Shown here: piece by piece, positions 1 to 9,867 of the stretch
Layout of the letters: each line of letters begins with the position of its first letter
Position numbering within the stretch: position 1 is the stretch's first letter
Assembly (NCBI GenBank): GCA_047620505.1
Contig: JBLHKS010000008.1
Span: forward strand, 1 to 64,000
Length of the DNA stretch: 64,000 nt
Direction of reading: 5' to 3'
Source of the DNA: JBLHKS01 sp047620505
GTDB lineage: Bacteria; Verrucomicrobiota; Verrucomicrobiia; Verrucomicrobiales; DEV007
Translations under genes and position numbers: made by a program
The notes under the pieces: generated by a model
Databases searched by the model: none
Seen by the model: only the letters and a program-made list of their open reading frames with translations
Told to the model about the DNA's origin: nothing

Positions 1-652
1 TTTCCTCGGGCACCTGGTCGCCGACGATTCCCAGCTCCGTAGGCGCGGATCGTTGAATTTCCAGCGGACGCGGCTGGCCCTGAAACCAGCTTTTTTCCCG
101 GACCCGATCGATGGCCAGCTTCGCGATAACCGCGCAGGCGTGAGGCGAGAAGTGAGAATCCTGCTCGCAGTAAATTTTCTTTCCGGCGGCGCGCTCTGCA
201 GCGAAAACAGGCTCCAGATCGAGCACCGTGAGCCCTGCCGCTTCGATCAATTCCAGAAACGGCTTAGTCGAGAACGGCTCGCCCGCCTTGAATCGGCCGT
301 TCAGTTTGTCCGGGTAAATCGAGGCTTTGGTCGGCACCGGAACCAGGAGCAGTTCGATCCCTTTCTCAGCCAGCAGCTGCTGGAAATGAGCGAGAAACGG
401 AATCGGGTTCTGCTGGTTCTCAGCCGCATTTTTCCAGTCGCCAGTCCAGAATTTGCCGGCTCCGACGTGGAGCAACTCGCTGGCGTTGAAAAACCAACGC
501 TCGTCTGCGCCTTGCGTGCTGAACCGCTTCATTCCTCTCGTTTCCAAGCCCTTGCGGGCGCACTCGGCGGCGAAATCTTCAGCGGGCCCCGCGAAAGAAA
601 TCGAGCTCGAAACGAAGACGGAAACGATTGTCAGGAAGGTCAGGAAATTCAT
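1..652 (-). CDS. AlgJ/AlgX-like SGNH-hydrolase-type acetyltransferase, C-terminus cut by window edge
   Basis: The gene reads leftward from an ATG at 652 and runs off position 1, giving 217 residues. It opens with a hydrophobic signal peptide (about residues 1-21, ending near SISFAGPA). The motif CEQDSHFSP places Asp165 and His167 where the AlgJ/AlgX and PatB-related acetyltransferases carry their catalytic D-x-H. The upstream LLLVPVPTKASIYPDK segment also fits the family, in which such proteins O-acetylate exported polysaccharides in the periplasm with an MBOAT partner. No MBOAT gene is visible, but it may lie beyond the edge. The family assignment rests on motif recognition only. Confidence 0.7.
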   Translation of the reverse strand, partial: MNFLTFLTIVSVFVSSSISFAGPAEDFAAECARKGLETRGMKRFSTQGADERWFFNASELLHVGAGKFWTGDWKNAAENQQNPIPFLAHFQQLLAEKGIELLLVPVPTKASIYPDKLNGRFKAGEPFSTKPFLELIEAAGLTVLDLEPVFAAERAAGKKIYCEQDSHFSPHACAVIAKLAIDRVREKSWFQGQPRPLEIQRSAPTELGIVGDQVPEE

Positions 653-734
653 AAAAATCAGAAAAAGACGGCTCGGAAGTAAGCCGGATTTGATTGTGCG
701 TGCAAGCGTCGATCCAAAAACGATTTTTGAGCGC

Positions 735-1535
735 TCAGTGCTTCGCTTCGGCCGCCTGCTTCGCTAACAATTTCCTCTGATAACGCGATTGGACGACATC
801 GGTGATGATCAGAATGACGAGCACGAAGTAAAACGTCGCCTTGCTCATCGGTTCGATCGCGTGGCCGAAGAAATGGAGGTGCGCCTTTTCGCCGCCTTCG
901 GAAATCAGGAGAATTCCGACGAGAAGCAGGATGAAGAGGCCGAGAACCTCGTACATCCGGTTTTTCTGGAGGAACGTGGAAACACGATCGGCCAACCAGA
1001 TCATGAGCAGACCGCCAGCGATGATCGCGGAAGCCATCAGGATGAATCCGGTCGTCGATTCATCGGTCAACGCCATCGCGCTGAGGATCGAGTCGAATGA
1101 AAACACCAGGTTCATCACCACGATCATCGCGATGACGCTTTTGGCAGAGGCCGGCTTGCGATCCTTGTCGTCAAGTGAGGGATTGTGCAGGGCCAGCATG
1201 TGGAAAATTTCCTTCACCGCGGTGTAGAGGATGAACAAGCCGCCTAACAGAACGATCATGGCCTCCACGCTGAAACTTCCAGCGATCCAACCGCTTTCCG
1301 CGTTGCCGAAGGTCCAGAACGGATCCTTGAAAAGTTTAACCAGGTTGAAAAGCACGAACAGCAGCACGATTCGCAAAATGACCGCGATCGCGATGCCGAT
1401 TTTGCGGACGCGCGCCTGGTCAGCGGCCGGCGCGCGGCGCGATTCGAGAGAAATGTAAAGCAGGTTGTCAAAGCCGAGCACCGCTTGAAGCAGCACCAGC
1501 ATGACGAGGGTTGTGATGATTTCGAAGGGTCCCAT
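735..1535 (-). CDS. TerC family integral membrane protein
   Basis: This 266-residue protein has about seven hydrophobic segments and the two TerC hallmarks: an acidic site in the first helix (GFDNLLYISLES) and a second in a later helix (VFSFDSILSAMAL). TerC/Alx/YkoY proteins are inner-membrane proteins linked to tellurite resistance and, in several bacteria, to Mn2+ export. The sequence does not show which cation is moved. The gene stands alone between the AlgJ-like gene and the sulfatase, all on the same strand. No Ter-cluster genes are nearby, so a general metal-homeostasis role is more likely than a tellurite operon. Confidence 0.88.
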   Translation of the reverse strand: MGPFEIITTLVMLVLLQAVLGFDNLLYISLESRRAPAADQARVRKIGIAIAVILRIVLLFVLFNLVKLFKDPFWTFGNAESGWIAGSFSVEAMIVLLGGLFILYTAVKEIFHMLALHNPSLDDKDRKPASAKSVIAMIVVMNLVFSFDSILSAMALTDESTTGFILMASAIIAGGLLMIWLADRVSTFLQKNRMYEVLGLFILLLVGILLISEGGEKAHLHFFGHAIEPMSKATFYFVLVILIITDVVQSRYQRKLLAKQAAEAKH

Positions 1536-1559
1536 GATGTGGTCGTAAAGTTAGGTTTT

Positions 1560-1581
1560 CAGTTCAGCAGCTGCTGGGTCA
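1560..1581. repeat. Intergenic copy of the AGCAGCTGCT palindrome
   Basis: CAGCAGCTGCTG at 1565-1576 lies in the short gap between the TerC start and the end of the sulfatase gene. It has no T-run after it, so it is not a canonical terminator. Confidence 0.9.
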
Positions 1582-1585
1582 AAAA

Positions 1586-3052
<1,467 letters not shown>

Positions 3053-3105
3053 GGCGGCCATGATAGGGAAATCGCGCCAGTCAGCAAGGCGATTTCGCCT
3101 GGCAA

Positions 3106-3981
3106 TCACTGAACGTTCTGGATCTGCTCTCGGATTTTTTCCAGCTCACTTTTTGCCTCGACAACCGCTTGAGAAATCCCGGAATCGTTCGCCTTCGAGC
3201 CGATCGTGTTGATCTCGCGGCCGACCTCCTGACAGAGAAAATCCATGGGCCGGCCGCAGGGTTTTTTGCTCTTGGAATATTTGTCGAACTGCTCGAAATG
3301 GCTGTCGAGACGCGTCAATTCCTCGGTGATGTCGCAACGCTCGGCGAACACGCCGATTTCCTTGAGCAGACGATCGTCGTCGAGCGCGATGTCGAGCCCG
3401 GCCTCTTCGAGCCGCTGATGCAGCTGAGTTCGATAGTGAGTTTTAACCTTCGGCGCGGCTTCTCGGATTTCGGAGACCAGTTTGCGAAGGATTTTGATCC
3501 GCTTGGTCAGATCTGCTCGAAGCGCCTTGCCTTCGACGTCCTGCATTTCCAGCAGCTGCTGGAGCGCGCCGTCGAGAGCTTGTTCGAGCAGCGGCTGGAC
3601 ATCGTTAGGAGCCAACTCCGATTCGCGAACGGTGAAAACGCCGGGCGCTCTCAACAAATCGGCGGGCGAAAGGTTGAGATCGCTGCCCCAGATCTGCGAA
3701 AGGAGCTTGATCGCCTGAAAATATTCGGTCGCGAGGTGGTCATCGACGACGAGCCCGCCGCTCGCGCCGCCCTGGGCTTCAAGCTGGATCGAAACGGTGG
3801 CGCGTCCGCGGGAAATCGCTTCCGAAACGCGCTTTTTCGCGGCGGGTTCGAGTTCGACGAGAGAGCGGGGGAGGTTCACGACGACGTCGTTCTGTTTCCG
3901 GTTCACGGATGACAATTCGACGGAGATTTTCGCCTCTTCAGAGGCCGCCTCGCCTGCACCGAATCCTGTCATACTTCTCAT
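3106..3981 (-). CDS. yicC: YicC family endoribonuclease-type protein
   Basis: The start at 3981 gives MRSMTGFG, the near-invariant YicC N-terminus. The 291-residue protein ends in EIREQIQNVQ, matching the family C-terminus (DUF1732). The block GRPMDFLCQEVGREINTIGSKAND is also diagnostic. E. coli YicC is reported as an endoribonuclease involved in small-RNA turnover; here that is by homology only. It lies 53 bp upstream of the sulfatase on the same strand. The usual neighbour gmk is absent. Confidence 0.93.
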   Translation of the reverse strand: MRSMTGFGAGEAASEEAKISVELSSVNRKQNDVVVNLPRSLVELEPAAKKRVSEAISRGRATVSIQLEAQGGASGGLVVDDHLATEYFQAIKLLSQIWGSDLNLSPADLLRAPGVFTVRESELAPNDVQPLLEQALDGALQQLLEMQDVEGKALRADLTKRIKILRKLVSEIREAAPKVKTHYRTQLHQRLEEAGLDIALDDDRLLKEIGVFAERCDITEELTRLDSHFEQFDKYSKSKKPCGRPMDFLCQEVGREINTIGSKANDSGISQAVVEAKSELEKIREQIQNVQ

Positions 3982-4099
3982 GGGCACTTTGTTAGGGCCT
4001 GTGATGGGCGGAGGCAAGGCTCAATCACTTGGGGAACGGCGCTCTATCATTAGAAAATTTAATTCAACCCCTTTTAGAATAGAAAAACTAATTTAAGGG

Positions 4100-4128
4100 T
4101 TGTTATATTAGATTTACTATTTTATAAT
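4100..4128 (+). promoter_or_regulatory. Sigma70-type promoter driving the ECF sigma gene, apparently leaderless
   Basis: A -35-like TTGTTA (4100-4105) and a perfect TATAAT (4123-4128) are separated by exactly 17 bp within an AT-rich stretch (about 4040-4130) that contrasts with its surroundings. Transcription would start near 4135, which is the first base of the ATG, so the mRNA would have essentially no leader. Confidence 0.65.
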
Positions 4129-4134
4129 CGCGAC

Positions 4135-4746
4135 ATGAAGCAAAATATGCACAACCCAGCTGCCGTGAGAGACTTCATCGAACCGGTCAAGAGCCCCGAT
4201 GCGGATCTGATGATTCGAATTGCTAATCGAGATGCAAGGAGCTTCGAGACTCTCCAAAGCAGCCTCGCTGGTCCCGTTTTCAGCACGGCGTATCGAGTTT
4301 TGAACAACACGACCGAAGCCGAAGAGGTCGCGCAAGACGTCTTCGTTCAGATCTGGGCCAAGGCGACGACCTACGAACCTCGGAAAGGCAAGCCGATCAC
4401 CTGGGCGACGACGATGGCTCGAAACCGGGCGATTGACCGATTCAGAGCGAATCGCCGGAGATTTCGCCTGCGCGATGACTTCAAAACCGAGTTGGACGCG
4501 ACAGCCCCGATTCGCCGCCGACCTGACGCGAGCGAGAATGCCCGCAAAAGCGATGACGCGCGTGTCGTCCGGGAAGCGGTCGCCGAACTGACGCCAGATC
4601 AGCGCGAAGCGATTGAGCTCGTCTACTTCGCGGGCCTGACGCAGCGCGAAGCCGCAACTCGCTTGAAACAGCCCTTAGGCACGGTCAAAGCTAGGATTCG
4701 CCGCGGAATTCATCGCCTTCGCGAGACCACTCCGGCGAAAATGTGA
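4135..4746 (+). CDS. ECF-type RNA polymerase sigma factor
   Basis: This 203-residue protein has sigma region 2 (EEVAQDVFVQIWAKA, then ITWATTMARNRAIDRFR) and region 4 with a helix-turn-helix (LTQREAATRLKQPLGTVKARIRRG). The family directs RNA polymerase to alternative promoters, often under an anti-sigma factor. None is encoded next to it: the neighbours on both sides are on the opposite strand. A methionine at 4147 is an alternative start. The dedicated AT-rich promoter suggests that it is its own transcription unit. Confidence 0.93.
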   Translation: MKQNMHNPAAVRDFIEPVKSPDADLMIRIANRDARSFETLQSSLAGPVFSTAYRVLNNTTEAEEVAQDVFVQIWAKATTYEPRKGKPITWATTMARNRAIDRFRANRRRFRLRDDFKTELDATAPIRRRPDASENARKSDDARVVREAVAELTPDQREAIELVYFAGLTQREAATRLKQPLGTVKARIRRGIHRLRETTPAKM

Positions 4747-4755
4747 ACCTGAGAC

Positions 4756-5409
4756 CTACTTGGCCGCCGTCGCGAGTTTTTCGACGTAGGCTTTCGGCGT
4801 TCCGCCCCCAAAACCAGACTGACGGAGGAGAATTTCGCCGTCGGGACTCAGCAGAATCACCGTCGGAAATCCAGTAACCTTGTATTTGCCCTGCAGTTCC
4901 TGATTCTGCTTCGTGATGCTCCGCGAAAGCGACGTGCGGCGCGGAAAATCGACTTCCATCAAAACCAGATTCTCCTTGGCGAATTCTTTGAACTCGCGCT
5001 GATCGAAAATCTGCTCCTTCAACTGAATGCAGTATCCGCACCAGTCAGAGCCCGTGAAATCGAGAAAAATTGGCTTTCCCTCGGCCTTCGCCCGCTCCTG
5101 GGCTTTTTCCAGGTCGTCTTCCCATTTGAAGACCGCGTTGCCAGCAGCAGCTGATTGCTTGGCCTCGGCTTCAGCTTTCGCCGCCGCCTCGACGATAAAT
5201 TTTTGATCCGCCTCGGAAAACGCGCTCGCCGCAGCCTTGATGACGGTGCCATTTGGCCGAACAATCAGCGCTAGCTCGCCCTCCATCCGGAGAAAGTCAC
5301 CCTCGATCGTTTTATCGCTTCCGGCCTGCGTCCAAGTCCGCGCTTGAGCCGAACTGCCGAAAATCGAGACCGCGACAAAAGCGATCAGAATCGAAATGCG
5401 TTTGATCAT
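4756..5409 (-). CDS. Secreted thioredoxin-fold protein with N-terminal SHD1-like domain
   Basis: A signal peptide (residues 1-23, ending AQA) is followed by an SHD1-like segment (about 24-75: RTWTQAGSDKTIEGDF and VIKAAASAFSEADQKFI). A charged Ala/Glu/Lys linker leads to a thioredoxin-7-type domain with the active site WCGYC (Cys124, Cys127) after KPIFLDFTG. It probably acts as a thiol-disulfide oxidoreductase outside the cytoplasm. The SHD1-thioredoxin combination is common in Verrucomicrobia; the role of the SHD1 part is unknown. It converges with the sigma factor gene, leaving 9 bp between stops. Confidence 0.85.
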   Translation of the reverse strand: MIKRISILIAFVAVSIFGSSAQARTWTQAGSDKTIEGDFLRMEGELALIVRPNGTVIKAAASAFSEADQKFIVEAAAKAEAEAKQSAAAGNAVFKWEDDLEKAQERAKAEGKPIFLDFTGSDWCGYCIQLKEQIFDQREFKEFAKENLVLMEVDFPRRTSLSRSITKQNQELQGKYKVTGFPTVILLSPDGEILLRQSGFGGGTPKAYVEKLATAAK

Positions 5410-5461
5410 CGCTCCCGATGCCCGCGCAAATTCTTAATTGCAAGCGCTTTACGCGCTGCGG

Positions 5462-5626
5462 CTACTTGACGCCCTTTTTGCTGAGAAACGTGCCCTTGGT
5501 CCGGCCCTGACGAGCCTTGAAACGCGGGTTGCTTTTGCAGATGACGTAAAGAGTGCCGCGACGTTTGACGACCTGGCAGTCCGCGTGGCGATTTTTTGCC
5601 GATCCGAGTGAGGAAACCACTTTCAT
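5462..5626 (-). CDS. rpmJ: Ribosomal protein L36, zinc-independent (YkgO-like) form
   Basis: A 54-codon gene starts MKVVSSLGSAKNRHADCQVV and contains LYVICKSNPRFKARQG, which is unmistakable for L36. It matches the alternative form rather than the zinc-ribbon form: the first Cys of the CxxC pair is missing, and the usual PxHK histidine is Phe (NPRFK). Only Cys17 and Cys30 remain. A basic C-terminal tail of about 13 residues follows. It sits alone between the thioredoxin and citrate synthase genes, not in a ribosomal operon. In other bacteria such paralogues are induced on zinc starvation; no Zur site is recognised here. Confidence 0.9.
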   Translation of the reverse strand: MKVVSSLGSAKNRHADCQVVKRRGTLYVICKSNPRFKARQGRTKGTFLSKKGVK

Positions 5627-5909
5627 GAGAGTAACGAGTGTCAGGTAAATTAAAGTCAGCTTTCGCGAGTGGAAAGCCCCCCGGATTTGGGGAGCGCAAA
5701 TATGGGGAGAGGCCTACGGTTGTAAAGAAGATTTTCGAAGCGGTTTCCGCGTCTCGCCAGCAGATGCTGATCGAGACAAGTTGAATTGAGAATGATTCTT
5801 GCATTTCCCGCTCACCTTTCCAAGTTCTCGCTTTCCCCGGAGTCGGATTTTCGAGCATCCGGGATGCATCCAAAACGTAAATTTCGATCGAAGGAGAACT
5901 GAGAACATT
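5627..5909. other. Divergent intergenic region rpmJ / citrate synthase
   Basis: About 280 bp with no gene. It must hold the promoters of both neighbours, but no clear -10/-35 pair stands out. A good Shine-Dalgarno AAGGAG (5891-5896) precedes the citrate synthase ATG and decides that start. Confidence 0.6.
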
Positions 5910-7040
5910 ATGTCTGACCCCGTTATCGCCCGTGGCCTTGAGGGCATCATCGCGAACGAATCCAAACTGAGCGACGTTCAGGGATTGGAGGGAAAGCTCT
6001 TTTATCTTGGGTACACGATCGATGATCTGGTCGAGAACACATCTTTTGAGGAGGTCCTCCACCTTTTGCACCGTGGAAAGCTGCCGACTCAGTCCGAATT
6101 GGATGATTTGACCAACACGCTGCGCAGTCAGCGTTCGTTGCCAGAGGGCGTGATCGAGTTTCTGAAGAATGCGCCGAAAGACGCCGGCCCGATGGATGTG
6201 ATCCGGACGGGCGTTTCGATGCTCGGGCTTTACGACACCCGCGGCGATGACCAGAATCGTTCGCTGAACGAGGAACGCGCGCTCAGCATCTGCGCGAAAA
6301 TCCCGCTCATCATCGGTTACTACCACCGAGCGCGCCAGGGGCTCAGTCTTCCGCCGGTTCGGACGGATTTGAGCGAAGCAGGCCACTTTCTCTACCTCAC
6401 GACCGGCGAAACCCCGAGCGCGCAGGCAACGAGGACCCTCGACGTCGCCTACATTCTTCACGCCGATCACGGGATGAACGCCTCGACTTTCAGTTCCCGC
6501 GTGACGGTCGCGACGCTCTCGGATATTTATTCGGCGATCACTTCGGCCATCGGAACGCTCAAAGGCCCGCTCCACGGCGGTGCGAACGAGGGCGTCATCA
6601 AAATGCTTCACGAAATCGGCGATCTCGACAAAGTCGACGCCTGGGTTGAAGACAAACTGGCGACGAAGAAAAAGATCATGGGCATCGGGCACCGCGTTTA
6701 CAAAGTGCTCGACCCGCGCGCCCCGCATCTTCGCCGAATGGCCGTCAAGCTGACGGAAGAACTCGGCGAGCCGAAATGGATCAAGATGTCCGAGCGCATC
6801 GCCGAGATCATGCGTGAGCGGAAAGGCCTCGAAGCGAACGTCGATTTCTACTCAGCGACGGTTTATTATTCGCTCGATATCCCGACCGATTTGTTCACCC
6901 CGATCTTCGCGATTTCGCGCGCTGCCGGCTGGACAGCTCAGGTGCTGGAGCAGCTCGACGACAATCGACTTTACCGGCCGCTCACGCTCTACACGGGCTC
7001 GCACACTGAGAAAGTTGTGCCGATCGCGGAGCGGGTTTAG
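5910..7040 (+). CDS. gltA: Citrate synthase
   Basis: The start at 5910 follows AAGGAG by 13 bp and gives 376 residues, the short prokaryotic length. Catalytic motifs are present: GPLHGGANEGV (His near 222), GIGHRVYK (His near 261) and NVDFYSATVYY (Asp near 312). The enzyme condenses acetyl-CoA and oxaloacetate at the entry of the TCA cycle in the cytoplasm. Because the 2-methylcitrate synthases are close relatives, a methylcitrate role cannot be fully excluded, but no prp genes are nearby. The PspC gene follows after 9 bp and is probably co-transcribed. Confidence 0.95.
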   Translation: MSDPVIARGLEGIIANESKLSDVQGLEGKLFYLGYTIDDLVENTSFEEVLHLLHRGKLPTQSELDDLTNTLRSQRSLPEGVIEFLKNAPKDAGPMDVIRTGVSMLGLYDTRGDDQNRSLNEERALSICAKIPLIIGYYHRARQGLSLPPVRTDLSEAGHFLYLTTGETPSAQATRTLDVAYILHADHGMNASTFSSRVTVATLSDIYSAITSAIGTLKGPLHGGANEGVIKMLHEIGDLDKVDAWVEDKLATKKKIMGIGHRVYKVLDPRAPHLRRMAVKLTEELGEPKWIKMSERIAEIMRERKGLEANVDFYSATVYYSLDIPTDLFTPIFAISRAAGWTAQVLEQLDDNRLYRPLTLYTGSHTEKVVPIAERV

Positions 7041-7049
7041 CCTGCGGCG

Positions 7050-7280
7050 ATGAAACGGCTCGTTCGATCCCAAAGCCAGCAACTCGTCGGCGGTGTCTGC
7101 GGCGGAGTCGCATCAGTTTTTGACGCCGACCCAAATCTCGTTCGGCTGACGGTCTTCTTTTTGACTCTCATTACGGCGGTCATTCCCGGCGTCCTCACCT
7201 ACCTGTTGGCTTGGTGGATCTTGCCGGTCGTTTCGAACGAGGGCACGCCGGAAATCGAGATTCTGCCGCCGAACGATTGA
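7050..7280 (+). CDS. PspC domain membrane protein
   Basis: This 76-residue protein has the PspC layout: a short basic N-terminus, LVGGVCGGVASVFDADPNLVRL, and one long hydrophobic segment (about 30-60, LTVFFLTLITAVIPGVLTYL). PspC-domain proteins are inner-membrane factors of envelope-stress responses in proteobacteria. In other phyla the short stand-alone versions have no settled role. It lies 9 bp after gltA on the same strand. Confidence 0.9.
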   Translation: MKRLVRSQSQQLVGGVCGGVASVFDADPNLVRLTVFFLTLITAVIPGVLTYLLAWWILPVVSNEGTPEIEILPPND

Positions 7281-7304
7281 GGCCAGCAGCTGCTGACTGC
7301 CGAG
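7281..7304. repeat. Intergenic palindrome copy between convergent genes
   Basis: CAGCAGCTGCTG at 7284-7295 fills the 24-bp gap between the convergent PspC and thioredoxin-like genes. Confidence 0.9.
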
Positions 7305-8393
7305 TTATCTCGGAGGCCGCCCCTTGCCCTTTCCTTTGCCGCCTTTCCCGCCGCCGCGGTCGATGACCCCGTCGCCATCGCGATCTTCGCCGTACGGCAT
7401 CCCGTTTTCAAAAAACACGCCTTCGCGGCGGCCTTCCGAAACGTGATCAGAGTAAACTTTGCGCTCCTCGGTTTGCGCGAGCTCCAAGTTGGCATCGAGA
7501 AGCGCCTCTTTGAGGTCCGCGAGCGGAGTTTCGAGCGGAAGTTGAGCGATCGCCTGACCTTCCTGGCCGAACCGGTCAGCCTGGATGAGCACGAACCCGG
7601 ATTTCCCTCGGGTGTAGAGAATCTTATCCGCCCACTTGGCGTCGGAGGCGGCGTTCGCGAAATCCACGTGAAAACGGCCGATGATCTCCTCATCGGCAAA
7701 TAATGGCTGGAGACGCGCCTTCAATTCCGCCTGCTTGCTCGCTTCGGCGGCGACAAAAACGAGAATCCGTTGATCGCCAGACGCAACGTTCAGAGCCTGG
7801 CGGAAAGTGTGGGAATCCTGCAGCGTCATCTCGCTCTTTTCACCCTTAGGCCGGAAGCGCTGAGCGATCTCGTTCATTCCGTTGACGACATCTTCGTTCG
7901 AGCCCTGAACCGAGCCCGGACCGCGCCCCTGCGCGCCGATCACCATCGAAGGGCCCCGGCTCGCTCGCGTCAGCTCGGTCTTCCCATCCGGCGCGAGCAC
8001 GCAAAACGCGGTGTTTTCAAAACGGCCTCCCAGGAACGAACGCACCATGTCCTGGTGGTTCTTGCTTTCGTAGGATTCCAAGCGGACACAGACAAATTTT
8101 CGGCTGGCTGCGATAAATTCTTTAGTCGAGAACAAACTGTTCTGCGTTTTTGTGTAGCCCGGTCAGAACACGCCGGAAATCCCCGAACAAGTCGCCGCCG
8201 CCGCCATGAAAAAGATCGGCCGATTCGAGCGACCAGCTTCAAGAACAGCCGTGTCCCAGGTCGTGTACCACATCACGCCAGCATCGCCGATTGGTTGTGG
8301 AGAAGCGCCCAGATCGCCGGGCCGCGGCCCTTGGGCGTGAGCAGCTGCTGTCGCGGCGAGCGTGAAGATTAATGGGAGTAAAAGACGTTTCAT
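7305..8393 (-). CDS. Secreted thioredoxin-like protein interrupted by an in-frame UGA (candidate selenoprotein, else pseudogene)
   Basis: The ATG at 8393 opens a signal peptide (MKRLLLPLIFTLAATAAAHA). The frame is open for 76 codons, meets TGA at 8163-8165 (codon 77), then continues open in the same frame for another 285 codons. The UGA sits where a thioredoxin-like domain has its redox region: RPIFFMAAAATCSGISGVF, then UGA, then PGYTKTQ. Cys69 lies eight residues before it. A 6-bp hairpin with a GUU loop begins 19 nt after the UGA. A second thioredoxin-like domain (ILVFVAAEASK on) and a Gly/Lys-rich tail preceded by DRDGDGVID follow. If UGA is not read as selenocysteine, this is a recent nonsense pseudogene or a sequencing error. 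Confidence 0.6.
8129..8143 (-). promoter_or_regulatory. SECIS-like hairpin downstream of the in-frame UGA
   Basis: On the coding strand AGAACA-GTT-TGTTCT forms a perfect 6-bp stem with a 3-nt loop whose first base is G. That G is the 26th nucleotide after the UGA. This agrees with the published bacterial SECIS rules as I recall them: a short stem, G in the first two loop positions, and 16-37 nt from the UGA. The stem is short, so chance is possible. Confidence 0.4.
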
Positions 8394-8514
8394 GGGGATG
8401 AAAAACCGTGAAGTCTCCAATTGGTTTCGCGAAATCGCAAGAATGATGGCCCTGTCATCAAACTCAAACTCTGGACATTGCTGTTAAGCCGGTAGAAGCG
8501 TGAACGCCTTAACA

Positions 8515-9867
8515 ATGAAGTCCGCCTCACTCACTTCCGGCTCTCTCCCGAAACACGTTCGAAGCATCGCGTTGCCGATGAGCATCGGGTTCTTTTTTAA
8601 CACGATGTACAACGTCGTGGACTCGTTTTACGCCGGTCAGGTCTCGACCTCAGCCCTTGCCGCGATGGCTTTGTCGTTTCCTGTGTTTTTTATTATCATT
8701 GCCGTGAGCGAAGGGATCGCCCGCGGCGCATCTGCGCTGATTGCAAATGCGATTGGAGCCGATGACAGCGAAAAAGAAAAGGCGCTGTCCGGACAGGTCT
8801 TTTCCCTCGGGCTGATCTGCGCAATTTCGCTCACCGTAATCGGGCTAAGCTCGGCGACACCGCTTTTCCGCTTGTTAGGAGCCAGCGGTTCGTATCTCGA
8901 GCTCGCCACCACCTACATTCATCCGCTTTTCTACGGCGCGATCTTTTTTCTGCTAAGCAGCATGAGCAACTCGATCTTACTCGCACACGGCGATAGCAGA
9001 ACCTTCGGGAAAGTCCTCGTCGCCGGATTCTTCCTGAATCTGATCCTGGATCCCTGGTTTCTCTACGGCGGATTCGGCTTACCCGCGATGGGCGTGGCCG
9101 GAATCGCGTGGGCGACCGTGCTTATCCAGGCGTTCGGTGGAATCTTCCTTTTCGTAACCGTCCTTCGCCGAGGCTACCTCTCTTCTGACTGCAAATCGCA
9201 TCTGACTCCGAATCTAAAAATCTACGGCGAAATCCTCCGTCAGGGCATCCCCACGAGCTTCAACATGATGTCGATCGCGCTCGGATTCTTCGTCACAACC
9301 TACTATCTTAAGTTCTACGGTGAAGCCGCAGTCGCGGCGTTCGGCGTCGGCACCAGGATCGAACAAATCGCCCTTCTTCCAGCGATCGGGTTAGGCGCGG
9401 CGATCGTTTCCATCGTCGGCCAGAACAACGGGGCCGGGAAGCCGGATCGAGTACGTGAATGCGTTCAGCTCTGTGTGAAATACGGATTCGTTATCATCAC
9501 GATCGCTTCTATTCTTTTAATTATCTTCGCTAGACTGCTTGTCCGTCTGTTCACTGATGATCCGGAGGTCATTACGGTTGGCGTCGAATACATTCGGATC
9601 GTAGCCTTCATTCAATGGGCTTACGTGATGACTTTCGTGCACACCGGCTTCCTTCAGGCGGTCAAACGACCGATGTTCGGCTTTGTCGAATCCGTGGTCC
9701 GGAAGGTCATCCTTCCGATCGGAGTTTTCCACGTCCTCGTGCGAATCTACGAAGTGGAACTGAGCGGTTTCTGGTATGGGATGGTCGCCATCAATTCCGT
9801 TATGGCGCTAGTGACGATCGGCTACGCGCAAACGGTGTTGAGGAAAAAGGTAGCGCCGCGAATATAG
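8515..9867 (+). CDS. MATE family multidrug/Na+ exporter
   Basis: A polytopic protein of 450 residues (455 from the upstream GTG at 8500) with about 12 hydrophobic segments and the MATE repeats, e.g. ALPMSIGFFFNTMYNVVDSFYAG near the N-terminus and QGIPTSFNMMSIALGFFVTTYYL opening the second half. MATE proteins export cationic compounds using an H+ or Na+ gradient. The substrate cannot be inferred. Neither start has a convincing Shine-Dalgarno. The gene is followed directly by an alcohol dehydrogenase remnant. Confidence 0.92.
   Translation: MKSASLTSGSLPKHVRSIALPMSIGFFFNTMYNVVDSFYAGQVSTSALAAMALSFPVFFIIIAVSEGIARGASALIANAIGADDSEKEKALSGQVFSLGLICAISLTVIGLSSATPLFRLLGASGSYLELATTYIHPLFYGAIFFLLSSMSNSILLAHGDSRTFGKVLVAGFFLNLILDPWFLYGGFGLPAMGVAGIAWATVLIQAFGGIFLFVTVLRRGYLSSDCKSHLTPNLKIYGEILRQGIPTSFNMMSIALGFFVTTYYLKFYGEAAVAAFGVGTRIEQIALLPAIGLGAAIVSIVGQNNGAGKPDRVRECVQLCVKYGFVIITIASILLIIFARLLVRLFTDDPEVITVGVEYIRIVAFIQWAYVMTFVHTGFLQAVKRPMFGFVESVVRKVILPIGVFHVLVRIYEVELSGFWYGMVAINSVMALVTIGYAQTVLRKKVAPRI

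Noticed and set aside
5406..6728. 440-codon open frame on the minus strand
   Set aside because: It runs antisense through citrate synthase and rpmJ, both clearly recognised; its translation has no recognisable domain and Arg/Asp-rich shadow composition.
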